Position numbers and translations under genes: made by a program. A stretch of 64,000 nucleotides of DNA, from assembly GCA_938015595.1 (NCBI GenBank), contig CALLPI010000001.1, forward strand, positions 186,001-250,000. Reading direction: 5' to 3'. Below are positions 9,271-19,700 of this stretch, piece by piece. Origin of the DNA: an uncultured Saprospiraceae bacterium (lineage in GTDB: Bacteria; Bacteroidota; Bacteroidia; Chitinophagales; Saprospiraceae). Position 1 is the first letter of the stretch. Each line of letters opens with the position of its first letter. Below the pieces are notes generated by a model. The model did not search any database. It saw nothing but the letters and a program-made list of their open reading frames with translations, and had not been told where the DNA came from.

Positions 9271-10641
9271 ATGAAAAGGCTGATTACAACGCTGCAAAAT
9301 ATATGGAAAATCAAAGAGTTGCGCAATCGTATCCTGTTTACGCTTGCACTGCTGCTCATTTTCCGTATTGGCTCCTACATTGTATTGCCGGGGGTTGTGC
9401 CTGCAGCACTTGCGGCACAAGATCGCAGCCAGTCCAACGACCTGCTAGGGCTGATCAATATTTTCACCGGCGGAGCTTTCAACAACGCGGCGATACTGGC
9501 TTTGGGTATTATGCCCTACATTACAGCTAGCATTATCATTCAGTTGCTAGGGTTCGCAGTGCCTTACTTCCAACGGCTTCAAAAAGATGGAGAGTCGGGG
9601 CGTCGCAAACTCAACCAGATCACCCGCTGGCTCACAGTAGCCATTACTATGGTGCAGAGTGGGGCCTACCTCACATACATTTACAGTTTGAATGCCGTCA
9701 GTGCAGACATTAACAAGGGGATATTCTGGTTCTGTAATATTATCATTCTTACAGCAGGCACGATCTTTTCGATGTGGCTGGGTGAGCGAATCACAGACAA
9801 AGGCATCGGCAATGGTGTATCGCTGCTCATCACAGTAGGTATTATCGCCCGTTTGCCGCAGGCTATTTTATTCGAGTTCAATTCGCGCATCAACGACGGC
9901 GCCATACTCCTGTTTGTGCTGGAGATGGCTGCTCTGTTTGGTATCGTGATGGCTACAGTGGTTATTGTGCAAGGGGTGCGTCGCATTCCCATACAGTTTG
10001 CCAAGCGCATGGTGGGGCGGGGTGCGGGTTCTATGCCGGCAGCTGGTGCCCGGGATTTCATTCCGCTAAAGGTAAATGCGGCAGGTGTGATGCCCATTAT
10101 CTTTGCACAAGCGCTCATGTTTTTGCCGGCTACAGTGGTGCAATTCGCTTCGGGAGGTGATCAAAATGCTTTGGCGGGCAATTCGTTGCTCCGATTGCTC
10201 AACGACTTCACCTCGGCACCCTACAACATCATTTATTTTATTCTGGTAGTGGTGTTTACCTATGTTTACACGGCGTTGATTGTAAACCCACAGCAGTACG
10301 CGGAATACCTCAAGCGTCAGAATGCCTTCATTCCAGGCATCAAGCCCGGCAAGCCTACGGCAGATTTCATAGATGCCATTACAACTCGCATCACTTTGCC
10401 TGGCTCTATTTTTCTGGCCTTAATTGCCATTATACCTGCGTTTGCTGCTGCCGCAGGCGTCAATCAAGCTTTTGCGCTCTTCTTTGGTGGCACATCTCTG
10501 CTCATTTTGGTGGGCGTAGTGCTGGATACTTTACAACAAATTGAAAGCCATCTGCTGATGCGTCGTTATGACGGCCTGGTGAAGTCGGGTCGCATACAAG
10601 GGCGCGGCAGCCGCATGATGGGCATCGGCGCTGGCGGTTAG
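9271..10641 (+). CDS. secY: Preprotein translocase subunit SecY
   Basis: SecY is the membrane channel of the Sec translocon; all signal-peptide proteins in this window would pass through it. The 456-residue protein has about ten hydrophobic segments, the first near residues 22-42 (ILFTLALLLIFRIGSYIVLP). Conserved motifs include the segment after TM2 (GIMPYITASIIIQLL), LGERITDKGIGNGVSLLI and the cytoplasmic loop with KRMVGR. It lies directly after rplO, the standard spc arrangement. Confidence 0.97.
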   Translation: MKRLITTLQNIWKIKELRNRILFTLALLLIFRIGSYIVLPGVVPAALAAQDRSQSNDLLGLINIFTGGAFNNAAILALGIMPYITASIIIQLLGFAVPYFQRLQKDGESGRRKLNQITRWLTVAITMVQSGAYLTYIYSLNAVSADINKGIFWFCNIIILTAGTIFSMWLGERITDKGIGNGVSLLITVGIIARLPQAILFEFNSRINDGAILLFVLEMAALFGIVMATVVIVQGVRRIPIQFAKRMVGRGAGSMPAAGARDFIPLKVNAAGVMPIIFAQALMFLPATVVQFASGGDQNALAGNSLLRLLNDFTSAPYNIIYFILVVVFTYVYTALIVNPQQYAEYLKRQNAFIPGIKPGKPTADFIDAITTRITLPGSIFLALIAIIPAFAAAAGVNQAFALFFGGTSLLILVGVVLDTLQQIESHLLMRRYDGLVKSGRIQGRGSRMMGIGAGG

Positions 10642-10697
10642 CCCCCCTTGAGATCGAACAGTAAAGAAAACTACATTTCAAGGAATAAATTCGCGCC

Positions 10698-11519
10698 ATG
10701 ATCTTTTACAAAACGCAAGAGGAAGTCGAAATCATCCGCCAAAATTGCCTACTAGTATGCAAGGTGTTGGCGGAAGTAGGTTCGATGCTTCGTCCAGGCC
10801 TGACTGGGGCCACATTGGATAAGATGGCCGAAGAGTTGATTCGCGATCATGGCGCTGTGCCTGCGTTCAAAGGGTACAAAGGTTTTCCTGCTACTTTATG
10901 TGTATCGGTAAACGAGCACGTGGTACATGGTATTCCTTCCGACAAGCAAGTATTCCAGGACGGTGATGTCATATCAGTGGACTGCGGCGTAAAGAAAAAT
11001 GGTTTCTTTGGAGATGCTGCCTATACGTTTGCCTTGGGCGATGTATCGGAAGAGGTTATGCAATTGCTGCGCGTAACGCATGAATCCCTTTACAAAGGTA
11101 TAGGTCAGGCAATAGCTGGCAATCGTTTGGGAGATATTGGTTTTGCCGTGCAAGAATATGTAGAGCATGTGCACGGCTATGGCGTGGTGCGCGAATTGGT
11201 GGGTCACGGCCTGGGGCGCGAGTTGCACGAAGAGCCAGAAGTACCCAACTACGGTAAGCGGGGCAAAGGCCCTGTGCTTAAGGATGGTTTGGTCATTGCC
11301 ATAGAGCCTATGGTCAATATGGGCAAAAGAGAGGTGGTCACTTCTCGCGATGGTTGGACTGTCTTTGCTAAAGATCATAAGCCGTCTGCTCATTACGAGC
11401 ACACGGTGGTGGTGCGTAAGCATCAGGCGGAGATACTCTCTGACCATACGCCTATTGAAGAGGCAGTGCGGCAGAATGCGTATCTCAAGGCGTTGAGCTA
11501 TCGCACTGCAGTAGCTTGA
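10698..11519 (+). CDS. map: Type I methionine aminopeptidase
   Basis: This enzyme removes the initiator methionine from nascent proteins. All five metal ligands of the family can be placed: Asp in DCGVKKNGFFGDAAYTF (two Asp), His in VGHGLGRELHEEP, Glu in IEPMVNMG and Glu in HYEHTVVV. The 273-residue length and the lack of an N-terminal zinc finger match the short bacterial type I form. The secY-map-infA order is found in Bacteroidota, where adk is often absent from this site. Confidence 0.96.
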   Translation: MIFYKTQEEVEIIRQNCLLVCKVLAEVGSMLRPGLTGATLDKMAEELIRDHGAVPAFKGYKGFPATLCVSVNEHVVHGIPSDKQVFQDGDVISVDCGVKKNGFFGDAAYTFALGDVSEEVMQLLRVTHESLYKGIGQAIAGNRLGDIGFAVQEYVEHVHGYGVVRELVGHGLGRELHEEPEVPNYGKRGKGPVLKDGLVIAIEPMVNMGKREVVTSRDGWTVFAKDHKPSAHYEHTVVVRKHQAEILSDHTPIEEAVRQNAYLKALSYRTAVA

Positions 11520-11583
11520 GTGGCAGGCAGTGAGAGAAGAAGGATTTTTTTTTAAAAATTTCTTTTGTACACAAAAACCTTCT

Positions 11584-11591
11584 TATCTTTG
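11584..11591 (+). promoter_or_regulatory. TAnnTTTG promoter upstream of infA
   Basis: TATCTTTG lies 18 bases before the infA start. A TTTG at 11564-11567 is a plausible -33 element after an AT-rich run. It suggests that infA-rpmJ-rpsM-rpsK-rpsD can be transcribed independently of the upstream genes. Confidence 0.5.
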
Positions 11592-11609
11592 CGCTCCGAA
11601 ATTTGAAGC

Positions 11610-11828
11610 ATGGCCAAAAAAAACCTTATCAAGCAAGATGGCATCATTGAAGAGGCACTCTCGAACGCTATGTTCAGGGTGCGCTTAGAGAACGATCATC
11701 GCATCATTGCTACTATATCCGGTAAAATGCGCATGAATTACATACGCATCTTGCCAGGTGATAAGGTTTCGGTGGAAATGTCGCCCTACGATTTGACCAG
11801 GGGTCGTATTACATACAGGTACAAGTAA
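11610..11828 (+). CDS. infA: Translation initiation factor IF-1
   Basis: IF-1 occupies the A site during initiation. The 72-residue OB-fold protein shows [20 protein letters not shown], the F-x-V-x-L-E-N pattern, [20 protein letters not shown] and the ending [15 protein letters not shown], which is typical of the family. It is followed after 11 bases by rpmJ. Confidence 0.97.
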   Translation: MAKKNLIKQDGIIEEALSNAMFRVRLENDHRIIATISGKMRMNYIRILPGDKVSVEMSPYDLTRGRITYRYK

Positions 11829-11839
11829 AGCACGTTGTC

Positions 11840-11956
11840 ATGAAAGTGAAACCGTCTATCAAAAAACGTACGGCCGACTGCAAAATAGTGCGGAGGAAAG
11901 GGCGCGTATATATCATCAACAAGAAAAACCCCAAGTACAAGCAACGTCAGGGGTAA
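11840..11956 (+). CDS. rpmJ: 50S ribosomal protein L36 (zinc-free type)
   Basis: This is a 38-residue gene. The product starts [20 protein letters not shown] and ends [10 protein letters not shown], an unmistakable L36. Only one cysteine is present (residue 14), so the Cys-Cys-Cys-His zinc site is missing. This zinc-independent form occurs in other Bacteroidota. It sits between infA and rpsM as in other alpha operons. Confidence 0.95.
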   Translation: MKVKPSIKKRTADCKIVRRKGRVYIINKKNPKYKQRQG

Positions 11957-11985
11957 TTGAATCACGAAGCAACCAGCAGAAGTAT

Positions 11986-12363
11986 ATGGCACGTATTGCA
12001 GGCATAGACTTGCCAAGAAACAAGCGCGGTGTGATTGGCCTCACCTATATCTATGGAATTGGCCGCTCTACGGCTAAGGCCATATTAGATAAGGCCGGTA
12101 TTGACGAAAATGTCAAGGTGCATCAATGGACAGACGAGAACGTGCGCGAGATTTCGCGCATTGTGACTACCGAATACAAAGTAGAAGGCGAACTGCGCAG
12201 TGAGGTGCAGCTCAGCATTAAGCGCTTGATGGATATTGCCTGCTACCGCGGCTTGCGCCATCGCAAAGGCTTGCCCCTGCGCGGCCAGCGCACGCGTACC
12301 AACGCCCGCACTCGCAAAGGCAAGCGCAAAACAGTGGCCAATAAAAAGAAAGCAACCAAGTAA
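11986..12363 (+). CDS. rpsM: 30S ribosomal protein S13
   Basis: S13 contacts P-site tRNA and the large subunit. The 125-residue protein starts [20 protein letters not shown], has [20 protein letters not shown] (helix-hairpin-helix) and the C-terminal signature [20 protein letters not shown] followed by a Lys-rich tail. It is 29 bases after rpmJ. Confidence 0.97.
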   Translation: MARIAGIDLPRNKRGVIGLTYIYGIGRSTAKAILDKAGIDENVKVHQWTDENVREISRIVTTEYKVEGELRSEVQLSIKRLMDIACYRGLRHRKGLPLRGQRTRTNARTRKGKRKTVANKKKATK

Positions 12364-12408
12364 TACGCGTGGTTGCATTGTATCATACTCTAAATCTGTG
12401 TCTGAGCA

Positions 12409-12798
12409 ATGGCTAAGGCGACAAAGAAAGTTAAGAAAAGAAAAGTTAAAGTGGAGCCGGAGGGCATGGCGTTCATTCAGGCTAGCTTCAACAACATCAT
12501 TGTGACAATCACCAATAAGAGCGGTCAGGCCATATCTTGGGCATCTGCTGGTAAGGCAGGTTTCAGAGGCTCGAAGAAGAATACGCCTTACGCAGCGCAA
12601 GTAGCTGCTACCGACGCCGCCAAGGTGGCGCACGAGGCTGGATTGCGCACAGCTGAGGTGTATGTGAAAGGCCCCGGTTCTGGTAGAGAAGCGGCTGTGC
12701 GCGCTATTGACGCTGCCGGTATCAAGGTGACGCGCATCAACGACGTCACGCCTATGCCACACAACGGTTGCCGACCGCCCAAACGCAGAAGAGTATAA
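12409..12798 (+). CDS. rpsK: 30S ribosomal protein S11
   Basis: S11 forms the platform near the E site. Motifs include [40 protein letters not shown] and [20 protein letters not shown], with the C-terminal [18 protein letters not shown]. At 129 residues it is a standard member, between rpsM and rpsD. Confidence 0.97.
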   Translation: MAKATKKVKKRKVKVEPEGMAFIQASFNNIIVTITNKSGQAISWASAGKAGFRGSKKNTPYAAQVAATDAAKVAHEAGLRTAEVYVKGPGSGREAAVRAIDAAGIKVTRINDVTPMPHNGCRPPKRRRV

Positions 12799-12837
12799 CC
12801 AAATTCTTCATCCAGATTAAGAAAAGTACAACTATTT

Positions 12838-13449
12838 ATGGCAAGATATACCGGACCGGCCACTAAGAAAGCCAGAACCTTCGGTGAACCTATATACGGA
12901 TACGACCGCGCCTTCGAAAAGCGCAAGTATCCTCCCGGGCAGCACGGCAACTCTCGGCGCCGTAAGCAGCGTTCCGACTATGCCCTTCAGTTGATGGAGA
13001 AACAAAAGGCCAAATACACATATGGCTTGCTGGAGCGCCAGTTTCGCAATACCTTTGAAAAAGCTACCAAGCGCAAAGGCGTTACGGGCGATGAGTTGAT
13101 GAAGATGCTGGAAGCTCGTCTAGATAATACTGTGTATCGCCTTGGTTTGGCACCCACGCGGCGTGCTGCTCGTCAGTTGGTGTCACACAAGCACATTGTA
13201 GTGAATGGCGTGTTAACTAACGTACCCTCTTTCCACTTGCGCCCGGGCGATGTGGTGGCAGTGCGCGGCAAATCCCAGCACTTGGAAGTCATCAACTCCA
13301 GCCTCGGCAACAAAAAAGAGGTGCGCAAGTTTCCTTGGTTGCAATTCAACCCCGACAAGATGGAGGGTGTGTTTGTGGCCTACCCTGAGCGCGACCAAAT
13401 ACCGGAGAACATCAACGTACAACTCATCGTCGAATTGTACTCTAAGTAA
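12838..13449 (+). CDS. rpsD: 30S ribosomal protein S4 (zinc-free type)
   Basis: S4 nucleates 30S assembly. The protein starts [20 protein letters not shown] without the Cys cluster of zinc-binding S4. It carries the S4 RNA-binding domain ([20 protein letters not shown], then [14 protein letters not shown]) and ends in a standard C-terminus. Length is 203 residues. A GC-rich hairpin with a T-run lies 14 bases after the stop and may partly end transcription before rpoA. Confidence 0.97.
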   Translation: MARYTGPATKKARTFGEPIYGYDRAFEKRKYPPGQHGNSRRRKQRSDYALQLMEKQKAKYTYGLLERQFRNTFEKATKRKGVTGDELMKMLEARLDNTVYRLGLAPTRRAARQLVSHKHIVVNGVLTNVPSFHLRPGDVVAVRGKSQHLEVINSSLGNKKEVRKFPWLQFNPDKMEGVFVAYPERDQIPENINVQLIVELYSK

Positions 13450-13462
13450 GAAGGCAATCGGC

Positions 13463-13490
13463 AGCCGGCTATATGCCGGCTTTGCTGTTT
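13463..13490 (+). terminator. Hairpin and T-run between rpsD and rpoA (terminator or attenuator)
   Basis: The inverted repeat AGCCGGC (13463-13469) and GCCGGCT (13475-13481) closes a 5-base loop and is followed by TTGCTGTTTT. It could be an intrinsic terminator or an attenuator that lowers rpoA expression relative to the ribosomal proteins. The T-run is interrupted, so termination may be partial. Confidence 0.5.
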
Positions 13491-13560
13491 TAACCCAACG
13501 ACTGAAAAGACGGCGCATTTTATCCAAATTTTCTCTGTTCAAGCATATTCCTCCACACTT

Positions 13561-14559
13561 ATGAGCATACTCAATTTTCAGAAGCCCGACAAAATCGTCA
13601 TGCAGAAGGCCAACGATTTTGAAGGAATTTTTGAGTTCAAACCCCTTGAGCCTGGATTTGGCCAAACGGTGGGCAACTCGCTTCGCCGCGTGTTACTGTC
13701 CTCGCTAGAAGGCTATGCCATCTCAGCTATTCGCATCGCGGGTGTAGATCACGAGTTTTCCACGATTCGTGGCGTAGTAGAAGACTTGGTGGATATTGTG
13801 CTCAATATCAAGCAGGTGCGTCTTAAGCATCTTATTCCTGGCGATGAGAATCCTACGGAGAAGATTTACCTTACCATTACTGGCAAAGAGCAGTTTATTG
13901 CCGGGGATATCGAGAACTATACCAACGTGTTCCGCGTGATGAACCCCGAACTGGTCATCTGCAACATGGAGCCGTTTGTCAACCTGGAGGTGGAACTCAC
14001 CGTTACCAAAGGTAGGGGCTATGTACCAGCCGACGAAAATCTACCCAAAGACGCACCCATTGGCGTCATTCCGGTAGATGCCATTTACACTCCTATCCGC
14101 AACGTGGCCTATCGTGTGGAGAACACCCGCGTGGGGCAGCGTACGGATTACGAAAAACTCACCATCGAAGTAAAAACAGACGGTACTATACACCCGGAAG
14201 ATGCCATCAAGGAAGCTTCCAAGATCATGATTCAGCACCTCATGCTCATCACCGACGAGCACATCACCTTCGATGACCCTGCGCGCAATGAAGAAAGCGT
14301 GGTGGATGAGCACATCCTGCACATGCGCAAACTGCTAAAAACCTCGCTGGAAGATCTCGACTTGTCGGTACGGGCATACAACTGCCTTAAAGCAGCCAAG
14401 ATCAATACCTTGTCGGAGTTGGTGCGCTTCGATACGCATGAACTGCTCAAGTTCCGCAATTTTGGCAAGAAGTCACTTGTGGAAATCGAAGAATTACTCC
14501 AGGACAAAGGCCTCACTTTCGGCATGGATTTGTCAAAGTACAAGTTGGAGGAGGAGTAA
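13561..14559 (+). CDS. rpoA: DNA-directed RNA polymerase subunit alpha
   Basis: Alpha dimerises to seed RNA polymerase assembly and binds UP elements and activators through its C-terminal domain. The N-terminal domain shows [20 protein letters not shown] and [19 protein letters not shown]. The C-terminal helix-hairpin-helix domain is visible ([20 protein letters not shown], then [19 protein letters not shown]). Length is 332 residues, normal. The gene is 111 bases after rpsD. Confidence 0.97.
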   Translation: MSILNFQKPDKIVMQKANDFEGIFEFKPLEPGFGQTVGNSLRRVLLSSLEGYAISAIRIAGVDHEFSTIRGVVEDLVDIVLNIKQVRLKHLIPGDENPTEKIYLTITGKEQFIAGDIENYTNVFRVMNPELVICNMEPFVNLEVELTVTKGRGYVPADENLPKDAPIGVIPVDAIYTPIRNVAYRVENTRVGQRTDYEKLTIEVKTDGTIHPEDAIKEASKIMIQHLMLITDEHITFDDPARNEESVVDEHILHMRKLLKTSLEDLDLSVRAYNCLKAAKINTLSELVRFDTHELLKFRNFGKKSLVEIEELLQDKGLTFGMDLSKYKLEEE

Positions 14560-14700
14560 GTCAAGTCTGGGTAGAAGGCAATATTGGTACAGCCTGCTCC
14601 CTGTGGTTAAACCTGTAATAACGCAACAAGCAACTGGCGCGCCAATCGCCTGCAAAAAGCGTTGCTTGAGCGTGTTACAAAGTCAAAAACTTCATTAATC

Positions 14701-15336
14701 ATGAGACACGGCAAGAAAGACAATCACCTTAGCCGCAAGAAGGGCCACCGCGTAGCGCTCATGCGCAACCTAGCCAATGCCCTCATCCTTCACAAGCGCA
14801 TTAAGACTACACTGGCCAAGGCCAAAGCGTTGCGCGTATTTATTGAGCCACTGGTCACTAAAGCGCGCCTGAATACCACGCACTCGCGCCGGGTTGTATT
14901 CAGCTACCTGCAAGACAAGGCTTCCATTCAAGAGCTCTTCGGCCCCATTGCGATGAAAGTAGGTGATCGTCCAGGTGGTTATGTGCGCGTACTGCGCACA
15001 GGCTTCCGCAAGGGCGATGGTGCAGAAATGGCCATGATCGAGTTTGTGGATTACAACGAGGTATATCAGGGCGGTAAGGCTGCCGCAGGCACTACTAGCG
15101 CTATCTCTGGAGGCCGCAAGCGCAGCCGCCGTGGCGGTGGCAAGGGCAGCAAGTCAGTAGAAGGCGCCACTGCTATTGTAGAGACCATCACTGAAGCCCC
15201 TCAAGTAGTCGAGGTGGCTGAAGCCGAAGAGACGGCGGGGGAAATAGTTGCTGAAGCACAGGAAAGCCTAGCCAACGATACAGCGGCCGCTAACGAAGCG
15301 CCCGCTCAAGAAGGTGCAGAAGACGAAACGAAATAG
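14701..15336 (+). CDS. rplQ: 50S ribosomal protein L17 with long acidic C-terminal extension
   Basis: L17 lies near the tunnel exit. The N-terminal about 120 residues carry the family motifs: [40 protein letters not shown] and [20 protein letters not shown] basic linker ([17 protein letters not shown]) is followed by a roughly 55-residue Glu/Ala-rich tail, giving 211 residues against about 127 in E. coli. The true start is the ATG at 14701; upstream TTG codons give no L17 similarity. This is the last gene of the super-operon. Confidence 0.96.
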   Translation: MRHGKKDNHLSRKKGHRVALMRNLANALILHKRIKTTLAKAKALRVFIEPLVTKARLNTTHSRRVVFSYLQDKASIQELFGPIAMKVGDRPGGYVRVLRTGFRKGDGAEMAMIEFVDYNEVYQGGKAAAGTTSAISGGRKRSRRGGGKGSKSVEGATAIVETITEAPQVVEVAEAEETAGEIVAEAQESLANDTAAANEAPAQEGAEDETK

Positions 15337-15356
15337 CTTTTGTATTGCGTTTTCAG

Positions 15357-15403
15357 AGAGAGCCCACACAAACCCTTATGGTCTGTGCGGGCTCTTTGCT
15401 TTT
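15357..15403 (+). terminator. Intrinsic terminator ending the ribosomal super-operon
   Basis: The stem AGAGCCC (15359-15365) pairs with GGGCTCT (15389-15395), extended inside by CACA/TGTG, and is followed by a T-rich stretch (TTTGCTTTTG). It sits about 20 bases after the rplQ stop. Confidence 0.75.
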
Positions 15404-15446
15404 GTTAAAAGCAAGGAGCAGATATTGCCGTATGCGTCAATTGTGG

Positions 15447-15454
15447 TAGCTTTG
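15447..15454 (+). promoter_or_regulatory. TAnnTTTG promoter of the T9SS protein gene at 15494
   Basis: TAGCTTTG, with a TTG at 15425-15427 (19-base spacer) as the -33 element, is a good fit to the Bacteroidota promoter. It lies after the rplQ terminator and 39 bases before the start codon. Confidence 0.55.
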
Positions 15455-15493
15455 CATGTGTGTTTTTTGATATCTAATTGAAAGGGCATCCTT

Positions 15494-16624
15494 ATGCAAC
15501 GCATCCTCAGCATCATTGCAGTTGGCCTCTGCACTTGTGCAGTGTCGGCTCAAATTACGTTGACTACGTCGAGTTTTCCTGTGGCAGGCGATACCTTGCG
15601 CATTGCATTTGATACCACGGCTGCCGGTATTACGGTAAGCGCGCCCGGCGGAAATCAGGTATGGGATTTCAGCACACTGATGCCGCATTTCGTGAGGGTA
15701 CTACCGGTGAAGCCTGCTGCGCAAGGCCAACAGGCAGCAGCATTTCCCAACGCTACGCTGGTGGTGCCCACAGGTTTGAATGGGGAGAATTATTACCGCG
15801 TAACCAGCAACCAGTATCAACTCATAGGTTTTGCTGGTACAGACCCCGCGGGTTTTGGCATCAACGTCATTACGCCGTTCAATCCGCCGATAGTAGAGCG
15901 CCGTGCGCCGATGAATTTCTTTGACATCAACCAGACCAATGGCGCCCTGTTGGTTCCGTTTGCTGGTTCGGCGCTGCCCCAGGCATTGCTCAACTTGCTG
16001 CCCATTGTGCCCGACTCCATTCGCCTGAAGGTAACGTTAAGCCGAGTAGATGTGGTGGACGGCTGGGGCACGCTCACAATACCTGGCGGTACGTATCCGG
16101 TGTTGCGCGAACGCCGCACTCAGTACACCGATACTCGTATTGAAATCAAAGTGGGAGTTTTCCCCTGGACGGACATCACTTCGCTCATACAGCTACCTGG
16201 TGCGGCGCTGGGGCGCGATACTTCGCTGAGCTATTATTTTTTCAGCAATATGGCCAAGGAACCAATTGCTGTACTAGAGGCCAACCACGTCACCCAGGCT
16301 GTTTTGAGCGCACAATTTAAGTACAACGACCTCACTCGTGTAGCGTTAGGCCCTGATGTTAATGCGTTGGTGCGGGTATTCCCGAATCCGACGATTGAGG
16401 AAGTGCGTATAGAGTGGCATGACCTGCCAGCCGGCGTATATGAGTGGCGCTTGACGAATCTGGCCGGGCAGGTAGTAGGCAGGCAACGCCTGGTGGTCGC
16501 AGGCAGTGGGGTAGGGGGGCAGTTGCTCAATCTACAGGGGCTTGTTCCTGGAGTATATGTGTACACTCTGACGGACGTTGGCGGGCAGTGGCTGCATACA
16601 GGAAAATTGCTGGTAGAGCGATAG
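15494..16624 (+). CDS. Secreted protein of unknown function with T9SS C-terminal sorting domain
   Basis: The 376-residue protein has a signal peptide (MQRILSIIAVGLCTCAVSAQ, predicted cut after Ala-Gln) and a C-terminal type IX sorting domain of about 80 residues. That domain shows FPNPTIEEVRIEW, LTNLAGQVV and GLVPGVYVYTLTDVGGQW, then KLLVER. Such domains guide proteins through the outer membrane and are then removed. The central 270 residues (for example GGNQVWDFSTL and a GGTYPVLRERR segment) resemble uncharacterised Bacteroidota T9SS cargo and show no catalytic motif I recognise. It is probably monocistronic. Confidence 0.8.
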   Translation: MQRILSIIAVGLCTCAVSAQITLTTSSFPVAGDTLRIAFDTTAAGITVSAPGGNQVWDFSTLMPHFVRVLPVKPAAQGQQAAAFPNATLVVPTGLNGENYYRVTSNQYQLIGFAGTDPAGFGINVITPFNPPIVERRAPMNFFDINQTNGALLVPFAGSALPQALLNLLPIVPDSIRLKVTLSRVDVVDGWGTLTIPGGTYPVLRERRTQYTDTRIEIKVGVFPWTDITSLIQLPGAALGRDTSLSYYFFSNMAKEPIAVLEANHVTQAVLSAQFKYNDLTRVALGPDVNALVRVFPNPTIEEVRIEWHDLPAGVYEWRLTNLAGQVVGRQRLVVAGSGVGGQLLNLQGLVPGVYVYTLTDVGGQWLHTGKLLVER

Positions 16625-16673
16625 CTGCTAAAATTTTTTACGGGGCGGATAGGTATTGTCAGACAAATCCCTT

Positions 16674-16681
16674 TAAATTTG
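16674..16681 (+). promoter_or_regulatory. TAnnTTTG promoter of the DUF1080/cytochrome lipoprotein gene
   Basis: TAAATTTG lies 25 bases before the ATG at 16707, with a possible -33 TTG at 16656-16658. The spacing (15 bases) is slightly short. Confidence 0.45.
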
Positions 16682-16706
16682 CTGATTAAAGAAATATTAT
16701 CTGCTC

Positions 16707-19700
16707 ATGAGATTTGTCGGCATTTTTGCGCTGCTTTTGGCAGCGGCAGCCTGGAGTTGCCAAAAAGAAAAAGCAACAGTTCAACGCCCGCACGACCCCT
16801 GGGTATTTCGCTCGGTGCTGGATTCGATGCCTCGCATGCTCACAGTGGCTCTGCACGACGACCTCTGGGCGGCGTACAGCGCCCAAACTGGTGCTCTGTA
16901 CAAGGTGTGGAAAGGTGGGGTCAATTTTGATGGAGCAGTTTATACCACCGTTCACGGGCCACAACCCAGCACCCTGGGCAATGTGTACACCTACAACCAT
17001 CATGAACACCCCTGGCAACTGAACGTCAACGGCAAAACCCAAAAACCACGCCTTCAGTATAGGGGGCATCGCTTTGACAAAAAAGGCAAGGTCGCTATTC
17101 ACACCGAGTTGGTGATGGATGATGGCAAGGTCGTTTCTGTGTGGGAACAGCCGGAGTATTTCAGCAACCCAAGCGGGCAAGCTGGCCTGGAGCGAGTATT
17201 CACTCTAGAAAATCTGCCGTCAGGCGCTTCGCTGGAGTTCTTGTTCAATCTGAGTTCCATTGTGCATCCGGCCAACATCCAGACCGATGGAAAACTGAAC
17301 GTCACGCAAACGCGCCCGCGTGTGGCGGATGGTATAGAGGCCATAGACATGGAGGCAACCCTCAGCTTGAACTCCAAAGGTAAAACCCGGCTGGCGGTGC
17401 TCTTCACGCAGCCTCTGATACCCAATCCCAACAAAATACAAGGTGCAGAAGAAGAAGAAGAACTGCCATTGGGCTACCGACTTATTGCCCGCAGCGACTG
17501 CAAGACCTGTCATAATACCTATGTGAAAACTATTGGCCCATCTTACGTGGATGTGGCCAAAAAGTACCTGAATACCGACGAGAACAAAGCTATGCTGGTG
17601 CAGAAGATCAAGTTGGGTGGTGCCGGCGTATGGGGCGAGGCATTGATGAGCGCCCATCCCGATGTGCCGGAGGCCGACCTACTGGCTATGGTGAGCTACA
17701 TCATGGCCCTGGACTCGCTGGAAGAAGCTGCTATGGTGCAGCAAGCGCGTACGGCCCAGTTGGTAGCAAATGCCCGTCGGGCGGTCAAAGATGTAAATGA
17801 GGACGACATGCTACCTGGCGCCATTGCTACCGTATGGCAATCGGAAAAGCCCTTGAGTAAACTGGCCGACCTGAACCGCGATGCCGACCCTGTTTTCGTA
17901 GGACTCATACAGGACGTAAGGCTGGGCAGCAGCGATTTTGGACCTCTAAGTGACAACTTCGGGGCGCGTATTGAGGGGTACTTGCGCATTCCTAAAACTA
18001 GCAATTACCTCTTCCGACTCAGAAGCGACGACGGCTCACAACTCTTCATCGGCGACAGACTCATCATTAACCACGATGGCCTGCACGGCGATAGCGCCAT
18101 GGACGGGGAGGTTGCCTTGGAAGAAGGGTACCATCCTTTCAGGATTGACTTTTTCCAGGGGGGTGGTGGTAAGACGCTGCACTTCGAGTGGTCGTCATTT
18201 GAGACAAAGGGAGAGTTCAGTGCGGTGCCAGCGCAAATGTTTTTTCACAACAAGAATAAGGAGCCATCCAGCGGAGTGGCCACTGGATTTGTAGGAAGTG
18301 CTAATATACCAGGCGACGGCTCGCCACTGCTAGAAGTGCACCCAGCCTATGACCTTCGTCAGGCGAGGCCTTCTTCTTTCTTGCCCAAAGTAGGCGGCCT
18401 GGATTTTCTCTCTGATGGTCGCCTGGTAGTATGTACCTGGGATGCCGATGGAGGCGTCTATATCCTAGACAAGGTATTGAATGACAACCCAGAACGCATC
18501 AAAGTCAAAAAGATTGCCAATGGCCTGGCCGAACCCCTGGGCTTGCGCGTGGTGGACGATGTGATTTATGTGCTCCAAAAGCAGGAATTGACCAAGCTTA
18601 TAGACCACAACGGTGACGACATCATTGACGAATATTATACCTTGTGCAATGACTGGAGCGTATCGGCCAATTTTCACGAGTTCTCCTTTGGGCTGGCTTA
18701 CAAAAAGGGCTGGTTTTACGCGGCGCTGGCCATAGCCATTTTGCCAGGAGGTGCCAGTGCACGCCCACAGGTGTCTGACCGGGGCAAAGCTATTCGGATT
18801 CAAAAAGATACTGGCAAAATGGAGATCGTAGCAGAGGGTTTGCGCACACCCAACGGGGTGGGTATAGGGGTGGATGATGAAATTTTCATTGCCGACAACC
18901 AGGGCGATTGGCTGCCCTCCAGCAAGATTTTACATGTGAGTAAGGGCGCTTTCTTTGGTTCGCGTGCAGTGGACTCAGCGCGCGTGGCGCAACTACCAGT
19001 GAAACTACCCGTGGTGTGGTTGCCACAAGACGAAATTGGCAACTCGCCCTCTACACCGCTGGCGCTCAACGATGGCCCATACAAAGGGCAGATGATACAT
19101 GGAGAGGTAACGCACGGCGGCGTCAAGCGCGTATTTGTAGAAAAGGTAGGCGGCGAGTACCAGGGCGCTGTATTTCGCTTCATTCAAGGGCTGGAGGCCG
19201 GCGTCAACCGCATGACCTGGGGGCCAGACGGCGCGCTCTACGTGGGTGGCATCGGCAACCCTGGCAACTGGCAGCAATACGGCAAATACTGGTACGGCTT
19301 GCAACGCCTTAAGTACAACGGCAAGCCTGTGTTTGAAATGCTGGCCGTACGCGCCCGCAGCAACGGGGTGGAAATAGAGTTTACTGCCCCGCTGGAGGAC
19401 GGCCTGGGCTGGAACGCCGAAGAATACCTTGTGCAGCAGTGGTACTACCTGCCTACTAATGACTACGGCGGTCCTAAGTTAGGCTTCGGCAAACTCAAAG
19501 TGCTTTCTGCCAATGTATCAGAAGACCGGCGCAAGGTGTTTCTCGAATTGGAAGGCATGAAACCTAATCACGTCGTGTATTTGCGCATTCCTTCCTGGTG
19601 GACGGCCGACGGCGACCTCGAACTTTGGAGTACCGAGGCTTGGTACACTATGAACCGCATACCGCAAGACGTGCCCGGCTTTAAGCGTACACCGCCGCCT

